This document shows positions 6,514 through 15,828 of a stretch of 64,000 nucleotides of DNA, piece by piece. The first letter of the stretch is position 1; every line of letters starts with the position of its first letter. Origin of the DNA: Weissella minor (GTDB lineage: Bacteria > Bacillota > Bacilli > Lactobacillales > Lactobacillaceae); assembly GCF_001437425.1 (NCBI RefSeq), contig NZ_JQCD01000024.1:492362-556361 (forward strand). Reading direction: 5' to 3'. A model generated the notes under the pieces. That model had not been told where the DNA came from and ran no database searches. It saw only the letters and a program-made list of their open reading frames with translations. A program made the position numbers and the translations under genes.

Positions 6514-7869
6514 TTAAACAAACATACTTAGAATCAATACGACAATCAATCCAATTACGGCAATCAGAGTTTCAAGCACTGTCCAAATTTGCAGCGTCTG
6601 CTTAACGGACAAGTCAAAGTACTCTTTGAACATCCAGAACCCCGCATCGTTCACATGCGATGCTGCTAATGAACCGGCACCAATAACTAATACCATTAAG
6701 GCTGGGTTAACACCAGCCCCCACCATCAAAGGCTGAACCAATCCTGCAGCCGTCAAAGCGGCAACTGTCGCTGAACCAAGGGCTACACGAAGAATTACGG
6801 TAATAATCCAAGCAAGTAATAATGGTGATAATGATGAACCCATAAAGATCTTCGCAATCTCTTCAGAAATTCCACCATCAATCAAAATCTGCTTAAAGGC
6901 AGCACCACCACCAATAATCAATAGCAACATGGCAATTGATTTCACGGCTTCTTCAACTGTGGCACCAATTTGCTTCGCATTCTTACGTTGGTGCAAGCCC
7001 ATTGACCACAAGGCGAATGCCAAAGAAATAATCATCGCACCAACTGGGTTTCCAATCATGGCCATAAATGAATCTAACCCAACTGGTTTTGCTGGCGCAA
7101 CACCATCATGCATAACAACCGTATAAATGGTCGTCACACCCATTAAGATAACTGGGAATAAACTTGTCAAAATGGCTAGCCCAAATGAAGGCGTTTCAGC
7201 AATTTTGAATTCTTTAATTTCACCAAAGGCACTAAGCTTTTTCTTCATCTGAAAGGCTTCTGGGGCATAGCATTGTGCAACCTTAGTAAAGACTGGCCCG
7301 GCAATAACTGCCGCAATCAAAGCAATAATCAAACCATACATCAATACGTGCCCTGGGTTAGCGCCAAGTGCACCTGTAATTGCTGTTGGTGCTGGATGTG
7401 GTGGCAAAAATCCATGTGTAACGGATAGCGCTGCCGCCATTGGAATTCCCAAGTAAAGTAAAGGCACACCAACTTCTAATGCAATTGCAAAGACAATCGG
7501 AATTAAAATAACCATTCCAACTTCAAAGAATAACGCAATTCCTAAAATAAATGATGCAACCATCACCGCAATTTGCACATACTTGCGTCCAAAAATATCA
7601 ATCAGTGTATGGGCAATTCGATAAGCACCACCTGAATCAGATACTAAACGCCCTAAAATTGCCCCGAATCCAAAGACAATCGCCAATTCCCCAAGTGATC
7701 CACCAATACCTTTTTCAATTGAAATAGGTATCTCGGCTAGGTTCATCCCCAAGCCAAGTCCTACTACAACTGAAGTAAAAATAAGTGAGATGAAAGTATT
7801 CATCTTCACTTTGATAATTAGAAATAGCAATAAAGCAATTCCTAAAAACAAAACTAAAATAGATTGCAT
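6514..7869 (-). CDS. gntP: Gluconate:H+ symporter, GntP family
   Basis: 451 residues and about 12-14 hydrophobic helices over the whole length; GGAG lies seven bases before the ATG. The conserved GntP features are present: FGFGAILGRLVSDSGGAYRIA, the half-repeat FFEVGMVILIPI, GFLPPHPAPTAI and, near the end, AAGLVQPLMVGAGVNPALM with AASHVNDAGFW. The protein imports gluconate or a related sugar acid using the proton gradient. No gluconate kinase is adjacent, so those genes must lie elsewhere. The promoter region carries a CRE-like site over the -35 box, so repression by glucose through CcpA is likely. Confidence 0.93.
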   Translation of the reverse strand: MQSILVLFLGIALLLFLIIKVKMNTFISLIFTSVVVGLGLGMNLAEIPISIEKGIGGSLGELAIVFGFGAILGRLVSDSGGAYRIAHTLIDIFGRKYVQIAVMVASFILGIALFFEVGMVILIPIVFAIALEVGVPLLYLGIPMAAALSVTHGFLPPHPAPTAITGALGANPGHVLMYGLIIALIAAVIAGPVFTKVAQCYAPEAFQMKKKLSAFGEIKEFKIAETPSFGLAILTSLFPVILMGVTTIYTVVMHDGVAPAKPVGLDSFMAMIGNPVGAMIISLAFALWSMGLHQRKNAKQIGATVEEAVKSIAMLLLIIGGGAAFKQILIDGGISEEIAKIFMGSSLSPLLLAWIITVILRVALGSATVAALTAAGLVQPLMVGAGVNPALMVLVIGAGSLAASHVNDAGFWMFKEYFDLSVKQTLQIWTVLETLIAVIGLIVVLILSMFV

Positions 7870-7921
7870 GTCCGTACTCCATTCATCGAAATAAATTGTG
7901 AAATAATAGTTGATAACAGAT

Positions 7922-7960
7922 ATTCTAACACACTAGTCTATACATGTGAATGCGCTTACA
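7922..7960 (-). promoter_or_regulatory. gntP promoter with overlapping CRE
   Basis: On the minus strand TTCACA (-35, 7945-7950) and TAGAAT (-10, 7922-7927) are 17 bases apart. A CRE-like sequence at 7947-7960, TGAATGCGCTTACA on the plus strand, has one mismatch to TGWAANCGNTNWCA and overlaps the -35 box, the arrangement expected for CcpA repression. Confidence 0.65.
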
Positions 7961-8095
7961 CAACGCTTGTGAAATTAATCTAAGCTGCTTGTATAAAATC
8001 GATATTTATTTCATATCTGACTCACAGTCGTCTGTCTATTTCTAGCATATGGATTGAGTTGCTAACTGGTTTCATTAAAATATTATTCTAAGCTG

Positions 8096-8124
8096 TTGAC
8101 TTTAAATGAGATAAGTTTTAATAT
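8096..8124 (+). promoter_or_regulatory. Promoter of L-2-hydroxyisocaproate dehydrogenase gene
   Basis: TTGACT (8096-8101), 17-base spacer, TAATAT (8119-8124), 55 bases before the start codon. Confidence 0.65.
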
Positions 8125-8178
8125 TACTCTAACAAAGCAACTAGAAACAGCTACACACATGATAAAGGAGCATCATCT

Positions 8179-9120
8179 ATGACTACAAAACTTGGAATTA
8201 TTGGAATGGGTCACGTTGGAGGCGCTGTCGCTGAAGGTGCTATCTTTCAAGGCCTAGCAGACGATTACGTCTTACTTGATTCAGATCCCGCTCGCCTTGA
8301 TGCGGAAGTACTCGATTTAATTGAAGCACAACCAAATCTTGCCCACCACGCAAACATTATTTCAAATGACTGGGACGCATTAGATGATGCGGATGTCATT
8401 GTTTCAGCACTTGGGAATATCGGATTGCAAAAGACAGCTCCTGGTGGAAATGCCCGATTCATTGAAGCTGAATACAATGCTGAGCAAATTAAGAGTGTGT
8501 CAGAAAAGCTAAAAGCGACTAAGTTTAATGGTGTTTTGGTTGTCATTACGAATCCAAATGATGTCATTGTTAGTCTTTATCAACATTTTACTGGCTATGC
8601 TCGGGAAAAGGTGATTGGAACTGGAACCCTGCTTGATACAGCCCGCATGAAGACTGCTGTCAGCCATCTATTCGATATTGATCCACGTTCAGTCCAAGGC
8701 TATAATCTTGGAGAACATGGAAATTCACAATTCACGGCATGGTCAAGTGTCACTATTCTAGACCAACCCATTGTTGACGTTGCTGAAGAAAAAGGTATTG
8801 ATTTAAACAAAATTGCTGAGACTTCTCGCGATAATGGTTTCCGTGTTTTCAATGGAAAAGGTTATACCAGTTACGCCATTGCCGCCTCTGCCCTCCGTTT
8901 AACTGAAACAATCCTAAACGATAGTCATGAACTACTACCTGTTTCAACATTCCGTGATGACAATGAAGTAGCGTTATCATTCCCAAGTGTTGTCGGTCGT
9001 GATGGTGTCCTTGGGCACAGTCAATTAGAACTTACCGATGAAGAAACTGAAAAGTACAATGCTTCATATGATTTCGTCCTTGGGCGTTATCAAGACCTCC
9101 TAGAAAAATTTGGCGCATAG
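8179..9120 (+). CDS. L-2-hydroxyisocaproate dehydrogenase (lactate/malate dehydrogenase family)
   Basis: 313 residues, AAAGGAG eight bases before the ATG. Rossmann start GIIGMGHVGGAVA, NAD-binding Asp in LLDSD, ITNPNDV, GTGTLLDTARMK (substrate Arg), and the catalytic His in NLGEHGNSQFTAWSSV. The sequence tracks the Weissella confusa L-HicDH through GTGTLLDTARM and YNLGEHGNSQF, which separates it from ordinary lactate dehydrogenases. It interconverts 2-oxoacids from branched-chain amino acids and L-2-hydroxyacids with NADH in the cytosol. Monocistronic with a strong terminator. Confidence 0.9.
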   Translation: MTTKLGIIGMGHVGGAVAEGAIFQGLADDYVLLDSDPARLDAEVLDLIEAQPNLAHHANIISNDWDALDDADVIVSALGNIGLQKTAPGGNARFIEAEYNAEQIKSVSEKLKATKFNGVLVVITNPNDVIVSLYQHFTGYAREKVIGTGTLLDTARMKTAVSHLFDIDPRSVQGYNLGEHGNSQFTAWSSVTILDQPIVDVAEEKGIDLNKIAETSRDNGFRVFNGKGYTSYAIAASALRLTETILNDSHELLPVSTFRDDNEVALSFPSVVGRDGVLGHSQLELTDEETEKYNASYDFVLGRYQDLLEKFGA

Positions 9121-9129
9121 TTAGCGCAT

Positions 9130-9171
9130 AAAAAAAGATCAACCGGATGAACTTTCGGTTGATCTTTTTTT
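9130..9171. terminator. Bidirectional terminator
   Basis: Hairpin AAAAGATCAACCG / CGGTTGATCTTTT with flanking A and T runs, between the convergent hydroxyacid dehydrogenase and fhs genes. Confidence 0.9.
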
Positions 9172-9173
9172 AT

Positions 9174-10838
9174 TTAGAATAGGCCTGTAATCTTACCTGT
9201 CTCATCAATATCAATATCATTCGCTGCTGGATGTTTAGGTAATCCAGGCATCGTTAAAATACTTCCTGTTAACGCAACCAAGAAACCAGCTCCTAACTTT
9301 GGCACAAATTCACGAACATGAATGGTGAAGCCTTTTGGTGCCCCCAACTTCTTTGGATCATCTGATAACGAGTACTGCGTCTTTGCCATAATAATTGGTA
9401 ACTTATCCCAACCATATTTTGCAAAACGCTTCAATTGTTTCTCCGCTTTATCTGAAAGTTCTACACCATCAGCCCCATAAATGGTCTGAGCAATCTTATT
9501 CAGCTTTGTCTTGGGGTCATCTAATGGCGCATATAGCGCTGTGAAGTTTGCAGGTTCCTCTGTTGCGCGGACAACACCTTGAGCTAGTTCTGTTGCCCCC
9601 GCGCCCCCTTGGCCCCAAACATCAGCCACATACGCAGGTACATCAAATTTGGCAGCATAACGTTCAATCGCCTCTAATTCTGCTTCAGTATCCGTAACGA
9701 ATTGATTGATTGCCACGACCACCGGTACACCATAACGTTTCATACTAGTTAAATGTTGCCCTAAATTAGACAAACCTTGTTCAAGCGCATCAACATCAGG
9801 TTGTTTAAGTGCATCCTTTGCAACGCCCCCATGCATCTTTAATGCCCGTACAGTTGCAACAATGACAATTGTATCAGGTGTCTTGCCCAACAATGGTACC
9901 TTAAAGTCTAAGAACTTTTCACCACCTAAATCAGCCCCAAAACCAGCCTCTGTCACTGTATAATTTGCTAAGCGTAATGCCGTTTTAGTAGCTTGAACCG
10001 AATTTGTGCCTTGTGCAATATTAGCAAATGGTCCACCGTGAATCAAAGTCGGTGTATGCGCCAGTGTTTGCACTAAATTAGGGTGAATCGCATCTTTTAG
10101 TAATGTGGTTAGTGCCCCGGCAACACCTAAATCTTTAACGGTAACGGGTTCACGATCATACGTATAACCAATGACAATTTTTTCAATACGTTGCTTCATA
10201 TCCATTAAATCTGATGACAAAGTTAAAATGGCCATCAATTCAGATGCAACGGTAATATCAAAGCCATCTTCTCTAGGAACACCACTCGTGGCACCACCTA
10301 AACCAATGGTTGTATGACGTAAGGCACGATCATTTACATCCAGTGCGCGTTTCCACAAAATACGGCGTGGATCTAAATTCAAAGGATTTCCTTGATAAAT
10401 ACTATTATCAATCAAAGCCGCCAAAGTATTATGCGCGCTCGTTAATGCATGGAAATCACCGGTGAAATGTAAGTTAATATCCGCCATCGGAATCACTTGT
10501 GAATAACCGCCACCCGTAGCACCACCCTTTAATCCCATCACAGGTCCCAAAGAAGGTTCACGCAATGCTATCATTGTCTTCGGATCAATTTGAGCAAGTG
10601 CATCTGCTAAACCAACTGTAACCGTTGATTTTCCTTCGCCAGCAGGTGTTGGATTAATCGAGGTCACTAAAATCAGCTTACCTAATTCATCATTTTCATG
10701 ACGATCATCTAAGACCACCTTGGCCTTATCCCAGCCATAGGGTTGCCATTCCGCTTTAGACAATCCAATCTTTTCAGCAATTTTCTCAATGGGCCAAGTT
10801 TCAGCATTTTGTGCAATTTCAATATCGCTTAACATCAT
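9174..10838 (-). CDS. fhs: Formate-tetrahydrofolate ligase
   Basis: 554 residues, the normal family length. It contains the ATP-binding loop [41 protein letters not shown] and the C-terminal [17 protein letters not shown]. It makes 10-formyl-THF from formate, THF and ATP for purine and formyl-Met-tRNA synthesis. The start (ATGATG) overlaps the stop of the upstream PurD-like gene as ATGA, so the two are translationally coupled in one operon; GGGGAAAG precedes it. The link with a purine-synthesis-like gene fits supply of one-carbon units to purines. Confidence 0.96.
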   Translation of the reverse strand: MMLSDIEIAQNAETWPIEKIAEKIGLSKAEWQPYGWDKAKVVLDDRHENDELGKLILVTSINPTPAGEGKSTVTVGLADALAQIDPKTMIALREPSLGPVMGLKGGATGGGYSQVIPMADINLHFTGDFHALTSAHNTLAALIDNSIYQGNPLNLDPRRILWKRALDVNDRALRHTTIGLGGATSGVPREDGFDITVASELMAILTLSSDLMDMKQRIEKIVIGYTYDREPVTVKDLGVAGALTTLLKDAIHPNLVQTLAHTPTLIHGGPFANIAQGTNSVQATKTALRLANYTVTEAGFGADLGGEKFLDFKVPLLGKTPDTIVIVATVRALKMHGGVAKDALKQPDVDALEQGLSNLGQHLTSMKRYGVPVVVAINQFVTDTEAELEAIERYAAKFDVPAYVADVWGQGGAGATELAQGVVRATEEPANFTALYAPLDDPKTKLNKIAQTIYGADGVELSDKAEKQLKRFAKYGWDKLPIIMAKTQYSLSDDPKKLGAPKGFTIHVREFVPKLGAGFLVALTGSILTMPGLPKHPAANDIDIDETGKITGLF

Positions 10839-12103
10839 TTTTCTTTCCCCGCTTGTTCTGCGTCTAGTGCTTGCTTTCCAATATCATGCCGATATAGCAA
10901 TTCGGTTTGTGTTTCATCTAACATCACACTTAAGTCAATTTGAGCTGCCGTCATTGTTGGTCGCTGTATAACCGCTGTTAATACACGCCCTGATGTGGCA
11001 CTAATGAATTGCCCTGAGCGCTCCTCGACATCTTCAAAATCAATTTCAACTTCTGCTGGTAATTCAGGAATAGGAACACCCTTTTGTGATTGCCCAGGAT
11101 AACCAGGCGCAACCAACGTCGCACCTAGAAAGATGTTGTCTTTCTGCCAATTCATGGCAGTTGGTGTTCCATCTAACAATTGCGTGATAACTTCAAATAA
11201 ATCAGATTTTAACTGTGGCAGAATAACCTGCGCTTCCGTCTGCTCAAAATTAGTATGGTATTCAATCAACTTAGGTCCATCATCCGTTAAAATAACATCC
11301 GTTTGCAACACCCCCTTAAATGGTGTCCCTTGTTCAACTAAGCCTTCTAATAGTGGGTCAATTAAATGGGCTATCGTTTGATCAATAATTGCTGGGTTTA
11401 ACCATCGGATGGGACTATTTGCCCCCATACCAGGTGTTAATGGACCAACTGAATTATCATACAAACGTTTATTACTTTGTACAACTGGTGCATGTAAAAC
11501 TTGATCGATACCAACAAATGAACAGATTGAGAACTCTGGACCATGCATAATATCTTCCATCACCACCGTTGCATGACGGTCAGCCATATAATATTGATTC
11601 ACAGAAATTAATGCATCCGTTCGATTGTCGTAAATACCAACTTCCTTCGTGCCTTTCGCTCGATCTAATTTCATAACAATCGGATATTGGAGTGTTTCTA
11701 AGACCGCCTTGGCTTCAAGTAACGTTTCCGTTTTAACATAAGGTGCCGTTGGTATTTTCAAGGCATTAACTAAATCAATCATGTGGGCCTTTGTTTGGTT
11801 GAACCTACTAGCTTCATTGGTCGGCCCATAAGCACGCAAACCAACTTTTTCAAATTCATCAACAATTCCAGCTTCAACTAAGCTCGCGTCCCCCATTAAA
11901 GTCAAATCAATTGTCTCTGCTTGTGCAAAACTTACAAGTTCATCAATTGTCTTGAAATCAACCAATTGTACTGTTTTGGTGGCTTCTAACATACCAACAT
12001 TTCCTGGGGCAACGAATATTCTTGAAATCTGTTTATTTTTTAGGAAAGCTCTGACAAATGCATGTTCTCGTGCGCCAGAACCAACGATCAAAATCTGCGT
12101 CAT
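10835..12103 (-). CDS. PurD-like protein with degenerate active site
   Basis: 422 residues from the ATG at 12103, six bases after AAAGGAG. The overall layout is that of phosphoribosylamine-glycine ligase: [26 protein letters not shown], then an ATP-grasp domain and GVPIPELP near the C-terminus. Hallmark residues are changed. The usual KADGLAAGKGV reads [24 protein letters not shown] reads [12 protein letters not shown], and the Mg/ATP motif EFNARFGDPETQ reads [12 protein letters not shown]. Catalysis of the PurD reaction is therefore doubtful; it may be a pseudoenzyme or a repurposed ligase. It is coupled to fhs by a 4-base overlap. Confidence 0.8.
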   Translation of the reverse strand: MTQILIVGSGAREHAFVRAFLKNKQISRIFVAPGNVGMLEATKTVQLVDFKTIDELVSFAQAETIDLTLMGDASLVEAGIVDEFEKVGLRAYGPTNEASRFNQTKAHMIDLVNALKIPTAPYVKTETLLEAKAVLETLQYPIVMKLDRAKGTKEVGIYDNRTDALISVNQYYMADRHATVVMEDIMHGPEFSICSFVGIDQVLHAPVVQSNKRLYDNSVGPLTPGMGANSPIRWLNPAIIDQTIAHLIDPLLEGLVEQGTPFKGVLQTDVILTDDGPKLIEYHTNFEQTEAQVILPQLKSDLFEVITQLLDGTPTAMNWQKDNIFLGATLVAPGYPGQSQKGVPIPELPAEVEIDFEDVEERSGQFISATSGRVLTAVIQRPTMTAAQIDLSVMLDETQTELLYRHDIGKQALDAEQAGKEK

Positions 12104-12571
12104 GGTTCTCTCCTTTGCGAATGCGAACAATTTTTCCTTATCGCTATCTTAATTGTAACATTAGTTCAAAATTTGCCGTAACAATAATTTCGGTGTTCAT
12201 TGACAAATCATCATTTATACAAAATACATTTATATCAATATAATATTTTCATTTACATTACATCCGTATTGCGTCTTGTTTTCATGTAACAACTAGAATA
12301 CAGTTGAGACAAATTTCGGTTTAAACTAATTTCGTTTAAATATATTAAATAAAACGATTAAAATGACCCTTTTTACAAAAAAACACACGAATATTTCACT
12401 TTAAATCGTTTTAAAATCTAAATGTGCCGCCGCTAAGCCCAATTGTCGTTATGTAATAATGATATATATTTGTTATATTCCCGTCTTAACAAGCACAGCT
12501 AATTGACGTATACTAAAGTTAAATTAAAGCGTTTTCAAAAATGGGGAATTCGATATACCGAGGGGGGCGTC
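12104..12571. other. AT-rich divergent intergenic region
   Basis: 468 bases between the PurD-like gene (minus) and the PH-domain gene (plus). It holds two AATTTCGGT sequences at about 12187 and 12312 that resemble, on the minus strand, the PurBox core CCGAA(C)WWT of Lactobacillales PurR, each with two or three mismatches. A TTGACG box lies at about 12504. No gene is visible. Confidence 0.4.
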
Positions 12572-13126
12572 ATGCACGAATCAAATCAAGTGCTAAGCTT
12601 AAAAGAACAATTGCAACCTACAGCGGCATTTAATCTGCTTAATAATACAAAAGACTTAGATTGTTTAACAAAAAACATTGATGAAAGTGAACATATCGCA
12701 GCCTCTGTTCAAGGTCAAATCGACAATGATGATATCACGGTCATTTTAACTAATAAACATATTTTCTTTTTATCACACGGCTTACTCGGAAATCCGCATT
12801 GTGATGATGTCGAAATCGCAGATCTTAAAAATTTAAACTATTCCACCGGCCTCGCTTTTACCAAAATCGAATTTTGTAATGGGTCGACCACCACCATTCT
12901 TAATGCCATTAAAAAGGAAGATGGTGTGCAATTCATCACTGAATTGAATCATGCTATCACAAATATTGAAAATGATCGGATTATTGCCAATAAAGTTAAT
13001 CAAACAGCTAACGCCAAATTCGTTCAAGATGAATTAGATCGACTTACCCGCTTGCATGATCATGGGATTATCAATGATATTGATTTTAACAACGAAAAAG
13101 CCAACCTCCTATTCACCCAAAGCTAA
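12572..13126 (+). CDS. PH-like domain protein with C-terminal SHOCT motif
   Basis: 184 residues starting at ATG 12572, just after GAGGGGGG; a longer frame from 12503 lacks a ribosome site. Residues about 45-130 form a bacterial PH-like domain (HIAASVQGQ, VILTNKHIFFLSHG, VEIADLKNLNYS, KIEFCNGSTTTIL). The C-terminal 30 residues (VQDELDRLTRLHDHGIINDI and on to FNNEKANLLF) are a SHOCT short oligomerisation helix pair. Proteins of this design are common in lactic acid bacteria but uncharacterised. No membrane segment. It ends in its own terminator. Confidence 0.8.
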   Translation: MHESNQVLSLKEQLQPTAAFNLLNNTKDLDCLTKNIDESEHIAASVQGQIDNDDITVILTNKHIFFLSHGLLGNPHCDDVEIADLKNLNYSTGLAFTKIEFCNGSTTTILNAIKKEDGVQFITELNHAITNIENDRIIANKVNQTANAKFVQDELDRLTRLHDHGIINDIDFNNEKANLLFTQS

Positions 13127-13157
13127 AAAGCCGACACAGGAATGTGTCGACTTTTTT
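13125..13157. terminator. Bidirectional terminator
   Basis: Hairpin AAAAGCCGACACA / TGTGTCGACTTTTTT between the convergent PH-domain and S66 peptidase genes; the T-run is on the plus strand. Confidence 0.85.
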
Positions 13158-14217
13158 ATTGCCAAGGACTTTCTTGTAACCAAATTTTTGCCTGATCCAT
13201 GTCCACTTTTACATCGATACCATAGGGAATTGATAGACGTGGAAAACCATGTCCAAAATTAACATTATAGAGCACTGGTAAATTGTGCCGTTTTGCAAGT
13301 TGCTTATAAATTTTTTTATATTCATTGTAATAAGCATCGTTTTGCGTCTTTCCGATTATTAAAGCTGTTGCCTGATCAAACATCCCCGTTTGTGCTAAAC
13401 GATGTAAATAAATAGATAAGGTATGTGGATTTGGATTCTCTTGACTCGGCTCTAAAAAAATCACTTTGTTTGCCCAATCATTTGGCCATAACTGATATTG
13501 CTCATTAATAGCCGGTTCATCAGCATACGAATTACCGGTTAACAGATCAAATAAGCTCTCAATACAGCCACCCAACAATTGACCACTATAAATTCCTTGG
13601 CCGTATAAACTTTCATATCCCTTTTTTTCACGATGCGGCATCCGACTTACATTCCAACTAGCTTCAGAAAAATCTTGTCTTTCATCATACCAAATTGGAC
13701 TAGATTTCAATTCATAGGGTTCAGCCTTAAAAAAGTGTTCAAAGTTTTCAATTGAAAATGGCAGCATTTCAGGACCAATATCAGCAAAGTCATTCAAAAA
13801 ACTGGGACCATAAAAGGTATTCAACCCTAATTTATGAAAAACTAGATGATTGAGGGTTGTATCAGAAAAGCCCATAAATACTTTTGGATGTTGCTGGACG
13901 GCCGTTACAAACTCTGGATCATCAAGTAAGAATGGCGCTAAGCGATATGTATCGCTACCACCAATGGTACAAAGAATTGCTTGGACCTCATTATCCAAAA
14001 AAGCAGCTTTTAAGTCCGCTGCCCTAATTTCAGGATGGTCAAATATAAATTGATGGTGTTCTTGTGCATGCGGCATGACTTTTAACTTAAGCCCAAAATT
14101 GGCTAATCGTTTCCGCCCTAGTTCAACAACGTTATCGGCCTCATACAATGAGCCTGCAGATAAAGTAACAAGCGCAACAGTATCACCCTTTTTTAAACGA
14201 TTTGGTTTTAATCCCAT
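13156..14217 (-). CDS. S66 family peptidase (LD-carboxypeptidase / MccF-like)
   Basis: 353 residues, GGAGG seven bases before the ATG. The serine nucleophile is Ser118 in MGFSDTT, with Glu220 (LGGCIESL) and His323 (NFGHGFP) completing the Ser-Glu-His triad of the S66 family. The length is closer to MccF-type proteins, which cleave microcin C-like peptidyl nucleotides, than to short muropeptide LD-carboxypeptidases (about 300). It lacks a signal peptide, so it acts in the cytosol on imported or recycled substrates. It is transcribed separately from the gene upstream because a terminator intervenes. Confidence 0.85.
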   Translation of the reverse strand: MGLKPNRLKKGDTVALVTLSAGSLYEADNVVELGRKRLANFGLKLKVMPHAQEHHQFIFDHPEIRAADLKAAFLDNEVQAILCTIGGSDTYRLAPFLLDDPEFVTAVQQHPKVFMGFSDTTLNHLVFHKLGLNTFYGPSFLNDFADIGPEMLPFSIENFEHFFKAEPYELKSSPIWYDERQDFSEASWNVSRMPHREKKGYESLYGQGIYSGQLLGGCIESLFDLLTGNSYADEPAINEQYQLWPNDWANKVIFLEPSQENPNPHTLSIYLHRLAQTGMFDQATALIIGKTQNDAYYNEYKKIYKQLAKRHNLPVLYNVNFGHGFPRLSIPYGIDVKVDMDQAKIWLQESPWQ

Positions 14218-14250
14218 AGTTGAACCTCCATTTTTTACGGATTTAATTTA

Positions 14251-14286
14251 AAAACCGCACTGACTTCTAAGCCAATGCGGTTTTTT
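14251..14286 (-). terminator. Terminator between metQ-like and S66 peptidase genes
   Basis: Hairpin AAAACCGCA / TGCGGTTTT with a long loop and A/T runs on both sides, so it can work on the minus strand after the MetQ-like gene. Confidence 0.7.
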
Positions 14287-14425
14287 CGCAACACCAATAA
14301 TGTAATCATATATGGTTGTATATTCATGTTACTTTTTTGGAAAGGTCATTACGGCGTTGCTTATAGACATCATTATAAAACATTTAGATGAGAATTAAAA
14401 GTATTTTCTCATCATTTTATTATAA

Positions 14426-15325
14426 TTAGTCTTTATCGTCTGTTTTTTGTTCAGCCGTTTTTAAATCTGGCTGCGGTGCGCCCTTCCATGCTGGTACTTG
14501 AGTCCCATTACTAGTCTTATTAATATAATCAGCCACATTCTTTGATTGATAAGACTTCACAAGTGCCTTGGTATACCATTTATTCTTATCTTTTTTGTTG
14601 GCTGCAATAACATTAATGTATTGATGGGTATGCTTATTGTCCACATTCCAAACATAAATTGCGGATTGCGGATCACGCCCCGCTGCTTCTACGAATGTCG
14701 CTGAAATAACGGCCGCATCCACTGATTTCAAACTGGCAAGGGTTTGATCTGCAGCCAATTCCTTAATTTTCAGATTCTTCTTACTTGATACCACATCCCG
14801 GGCAGTTGGATTATCTTCGCCCTTTTTCAATTTAATTAAGCCTGCATCCTGTAGCAAGAATAACGCACGTGCCTCATTGGTTGGATCATTCGCAACTGCA
14901 ATCGTCCCACCTTCTGGAATATCTTCTAATCGCTTATGTTTATCTGAATACAAACGGCCGGTTCCAGAAACCGTTTGCCCGACAGCCGTTATATCAGCCT
15001 TGTGTTTATCGTTCCAATCGTTTAAAAATGCATAATGTTGAAAAGCATTGGCATCAAGATTTCCATCATTTAAAGCTTGATTGGGTTGATTAAAATCAGT
15101 GAAGGTCACTAATTTAATATCGATACCTTCTTTTTTACCGTTTTCTTTAACACGCTTCCATACGCCTTCATCCGTCTTTGAAGGTGAGTTAATCCCAACT
15201 TTAACTGTTTTCAAATCGTCCTTATTTTTATCTGCGGCATGCGATACAGTCGTCGTTGCAATTGTTGCTACCCCGAACACTGTTGTTGTAATTGCAATTT
15301 GCTTCAATAATTTTCCCATTTTCAT
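14426..15325 (-). CDS. MetQ/NlpA-family substrate-binding protein 1
   Basis: About 299 residues; the ATG at 15325 is used, but GTG at 15334 and ATG at 15319 are alternatives because AGGAG and GTGAGG both lie upstream. A signal peptide (KQIAITTTVFGVATIATTTV) ends SHAADK with an AXA-like site and no lipobox Cys. The NlpA signature follows: VKVGINSPS, FTDFNQPNQALNDGNLDANA, GRLYSDKHKRLEDIPEGGTI, NDPTNEARALFLLQ, AAVISATFVEAAG. Family members deliver methionine (often D and L) or peptides to a MetN/MetI ABC transporter, but no such genes adjoin it. A T-box leader controls it. Confidence 0.85.
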   Translation of the reverse strand: MKMGKLLKQIAITTTVFGVATIATTTVSHAADKNKDDLKTVKVGINSPSKTDEGVWKRVKENGKKEGIDIKLVTFTDFNQPNQALNDGNLDANAFQHYAFLNDWNDKHKADITAVGQTVSGTGRLYSDKHKRLEDIPEGGTIAVANDPTNEARALFLLQDAGLIKLKKGEDNPTARDVVSSKKNLKIKELAADQTLASLKSVDAAVISATFVEAAGRDPQSAIYVWNVDNKHTHQYINVIAANKKDKNKWYTKALVKSYQSKNVADYINKTSNGTQVPAWKGAPQPDLKTAEQKTDDKD

Positions 15326-15363
15326 TGTCCTCACATGTCCATCACTCCTGGTAATACATCACA

Positions 15364-15387
15364 TTTTTATTTTGGCCAAAATAAAAA
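15364..15387. repeat. 24-bp perfect palindrome in metQ-like leader
   Basis: A self-complementary 24-base sequence centred on TTTTGGCCAAAA lies between the T-box terminator and the ribosome site. Its left half on the minus strand is the U-tract of the terminator. Confidence 0.7.
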
Positions 15388-15684
15388 CGCCCTAGAAAAC
15401 CCTTTTTGGATTCTCTAGGACGATTTGCTCGTGTTACCACCTAGTATTTCTCATTTCATTACTGAAATAAGCTCAGACGTACGCCACTTCCGTTGGACTA
15501 GTCAACAACGTTCGGATATACGCTGTGCGATAACGGGCACTTCCGGCATCAGCTAACTTAATGAATAAGCTCACCGATACTATGACTCCAAGACCATTTT
15601 CTACCGCTTCCAATTACTAATTCACACCAACCATTAGCTCTCTGAAAATCTTTCACGATATACTTCATCTCTTCTTTGTCAACA
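15382..15684 (-). promoter_or_regulatory. T-box riboswitch leader
   Basis: On the minus strand this leader has the canonical T-box order. CAGAGAGC (AG box) is followed by GGTTGGTGTGAA with CTAAT/ATTAG arms, then TTGGAGT, the conserved GCCGG...CCCGTTATC element, and the T-box AGGTGGTAACACGAG at 15428-15442. A terminator hairpin (CGTCCTAGAGAATCC / GGGTTTTCTAGGGCG) and TTTTTATTTT follow. The alternative antiterminator CTAGG-TGGTAAC-ACGA / TCGT-CCTAG is visible, with the TGG bulge that pairs with uncharged tRNA. I could not fix the specifier codon by eye; Met is expected from the gene it controls. Confidence 0.92.
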
Positions 15685-15690
15685 CAGCTA

Positions 15691-15719
15691 ATAGTAAATG
15701 ATACCCATATTAAAGTCAA
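15691..15719 (-). promoter_or_regulatory. Promoter of T-box/metQ-like transcript
   Basis: TTGACT (15714-15719), 17-base spacer, TACTAT (15691-15696) on the minus strand, giving a leader of about 300 bases. Confidence 0.7.
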
Positions 15720-15828
15720 CACTTTTATGAGATTTCAAACATGAAATATGATAGATTTGCTCATTTTACATTTGTTTTTTATCTAAAATAAGCGTAAAAT
15801 TAGCGTCAATTAAAAGAGGAGGCTGTTT

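Larger units (their letters stand above)
7870..8178. other. Divergent promoter region gntP / hydroxyacid dehydrogenase
   Basis: This 309-base AT-rich gap between divergent genes holds the two promoters described separately and a CRE-like site. I see no gene or structured RNA in it. Confidence 0.7.

Noticed and set aside
13056-13262. 68-codon plus-strand frame across the end of the PH-domain gene
   Set aside because: Runs through a terminator and into the convergent S66 peptidase gene; composition is that of a frame shadow.
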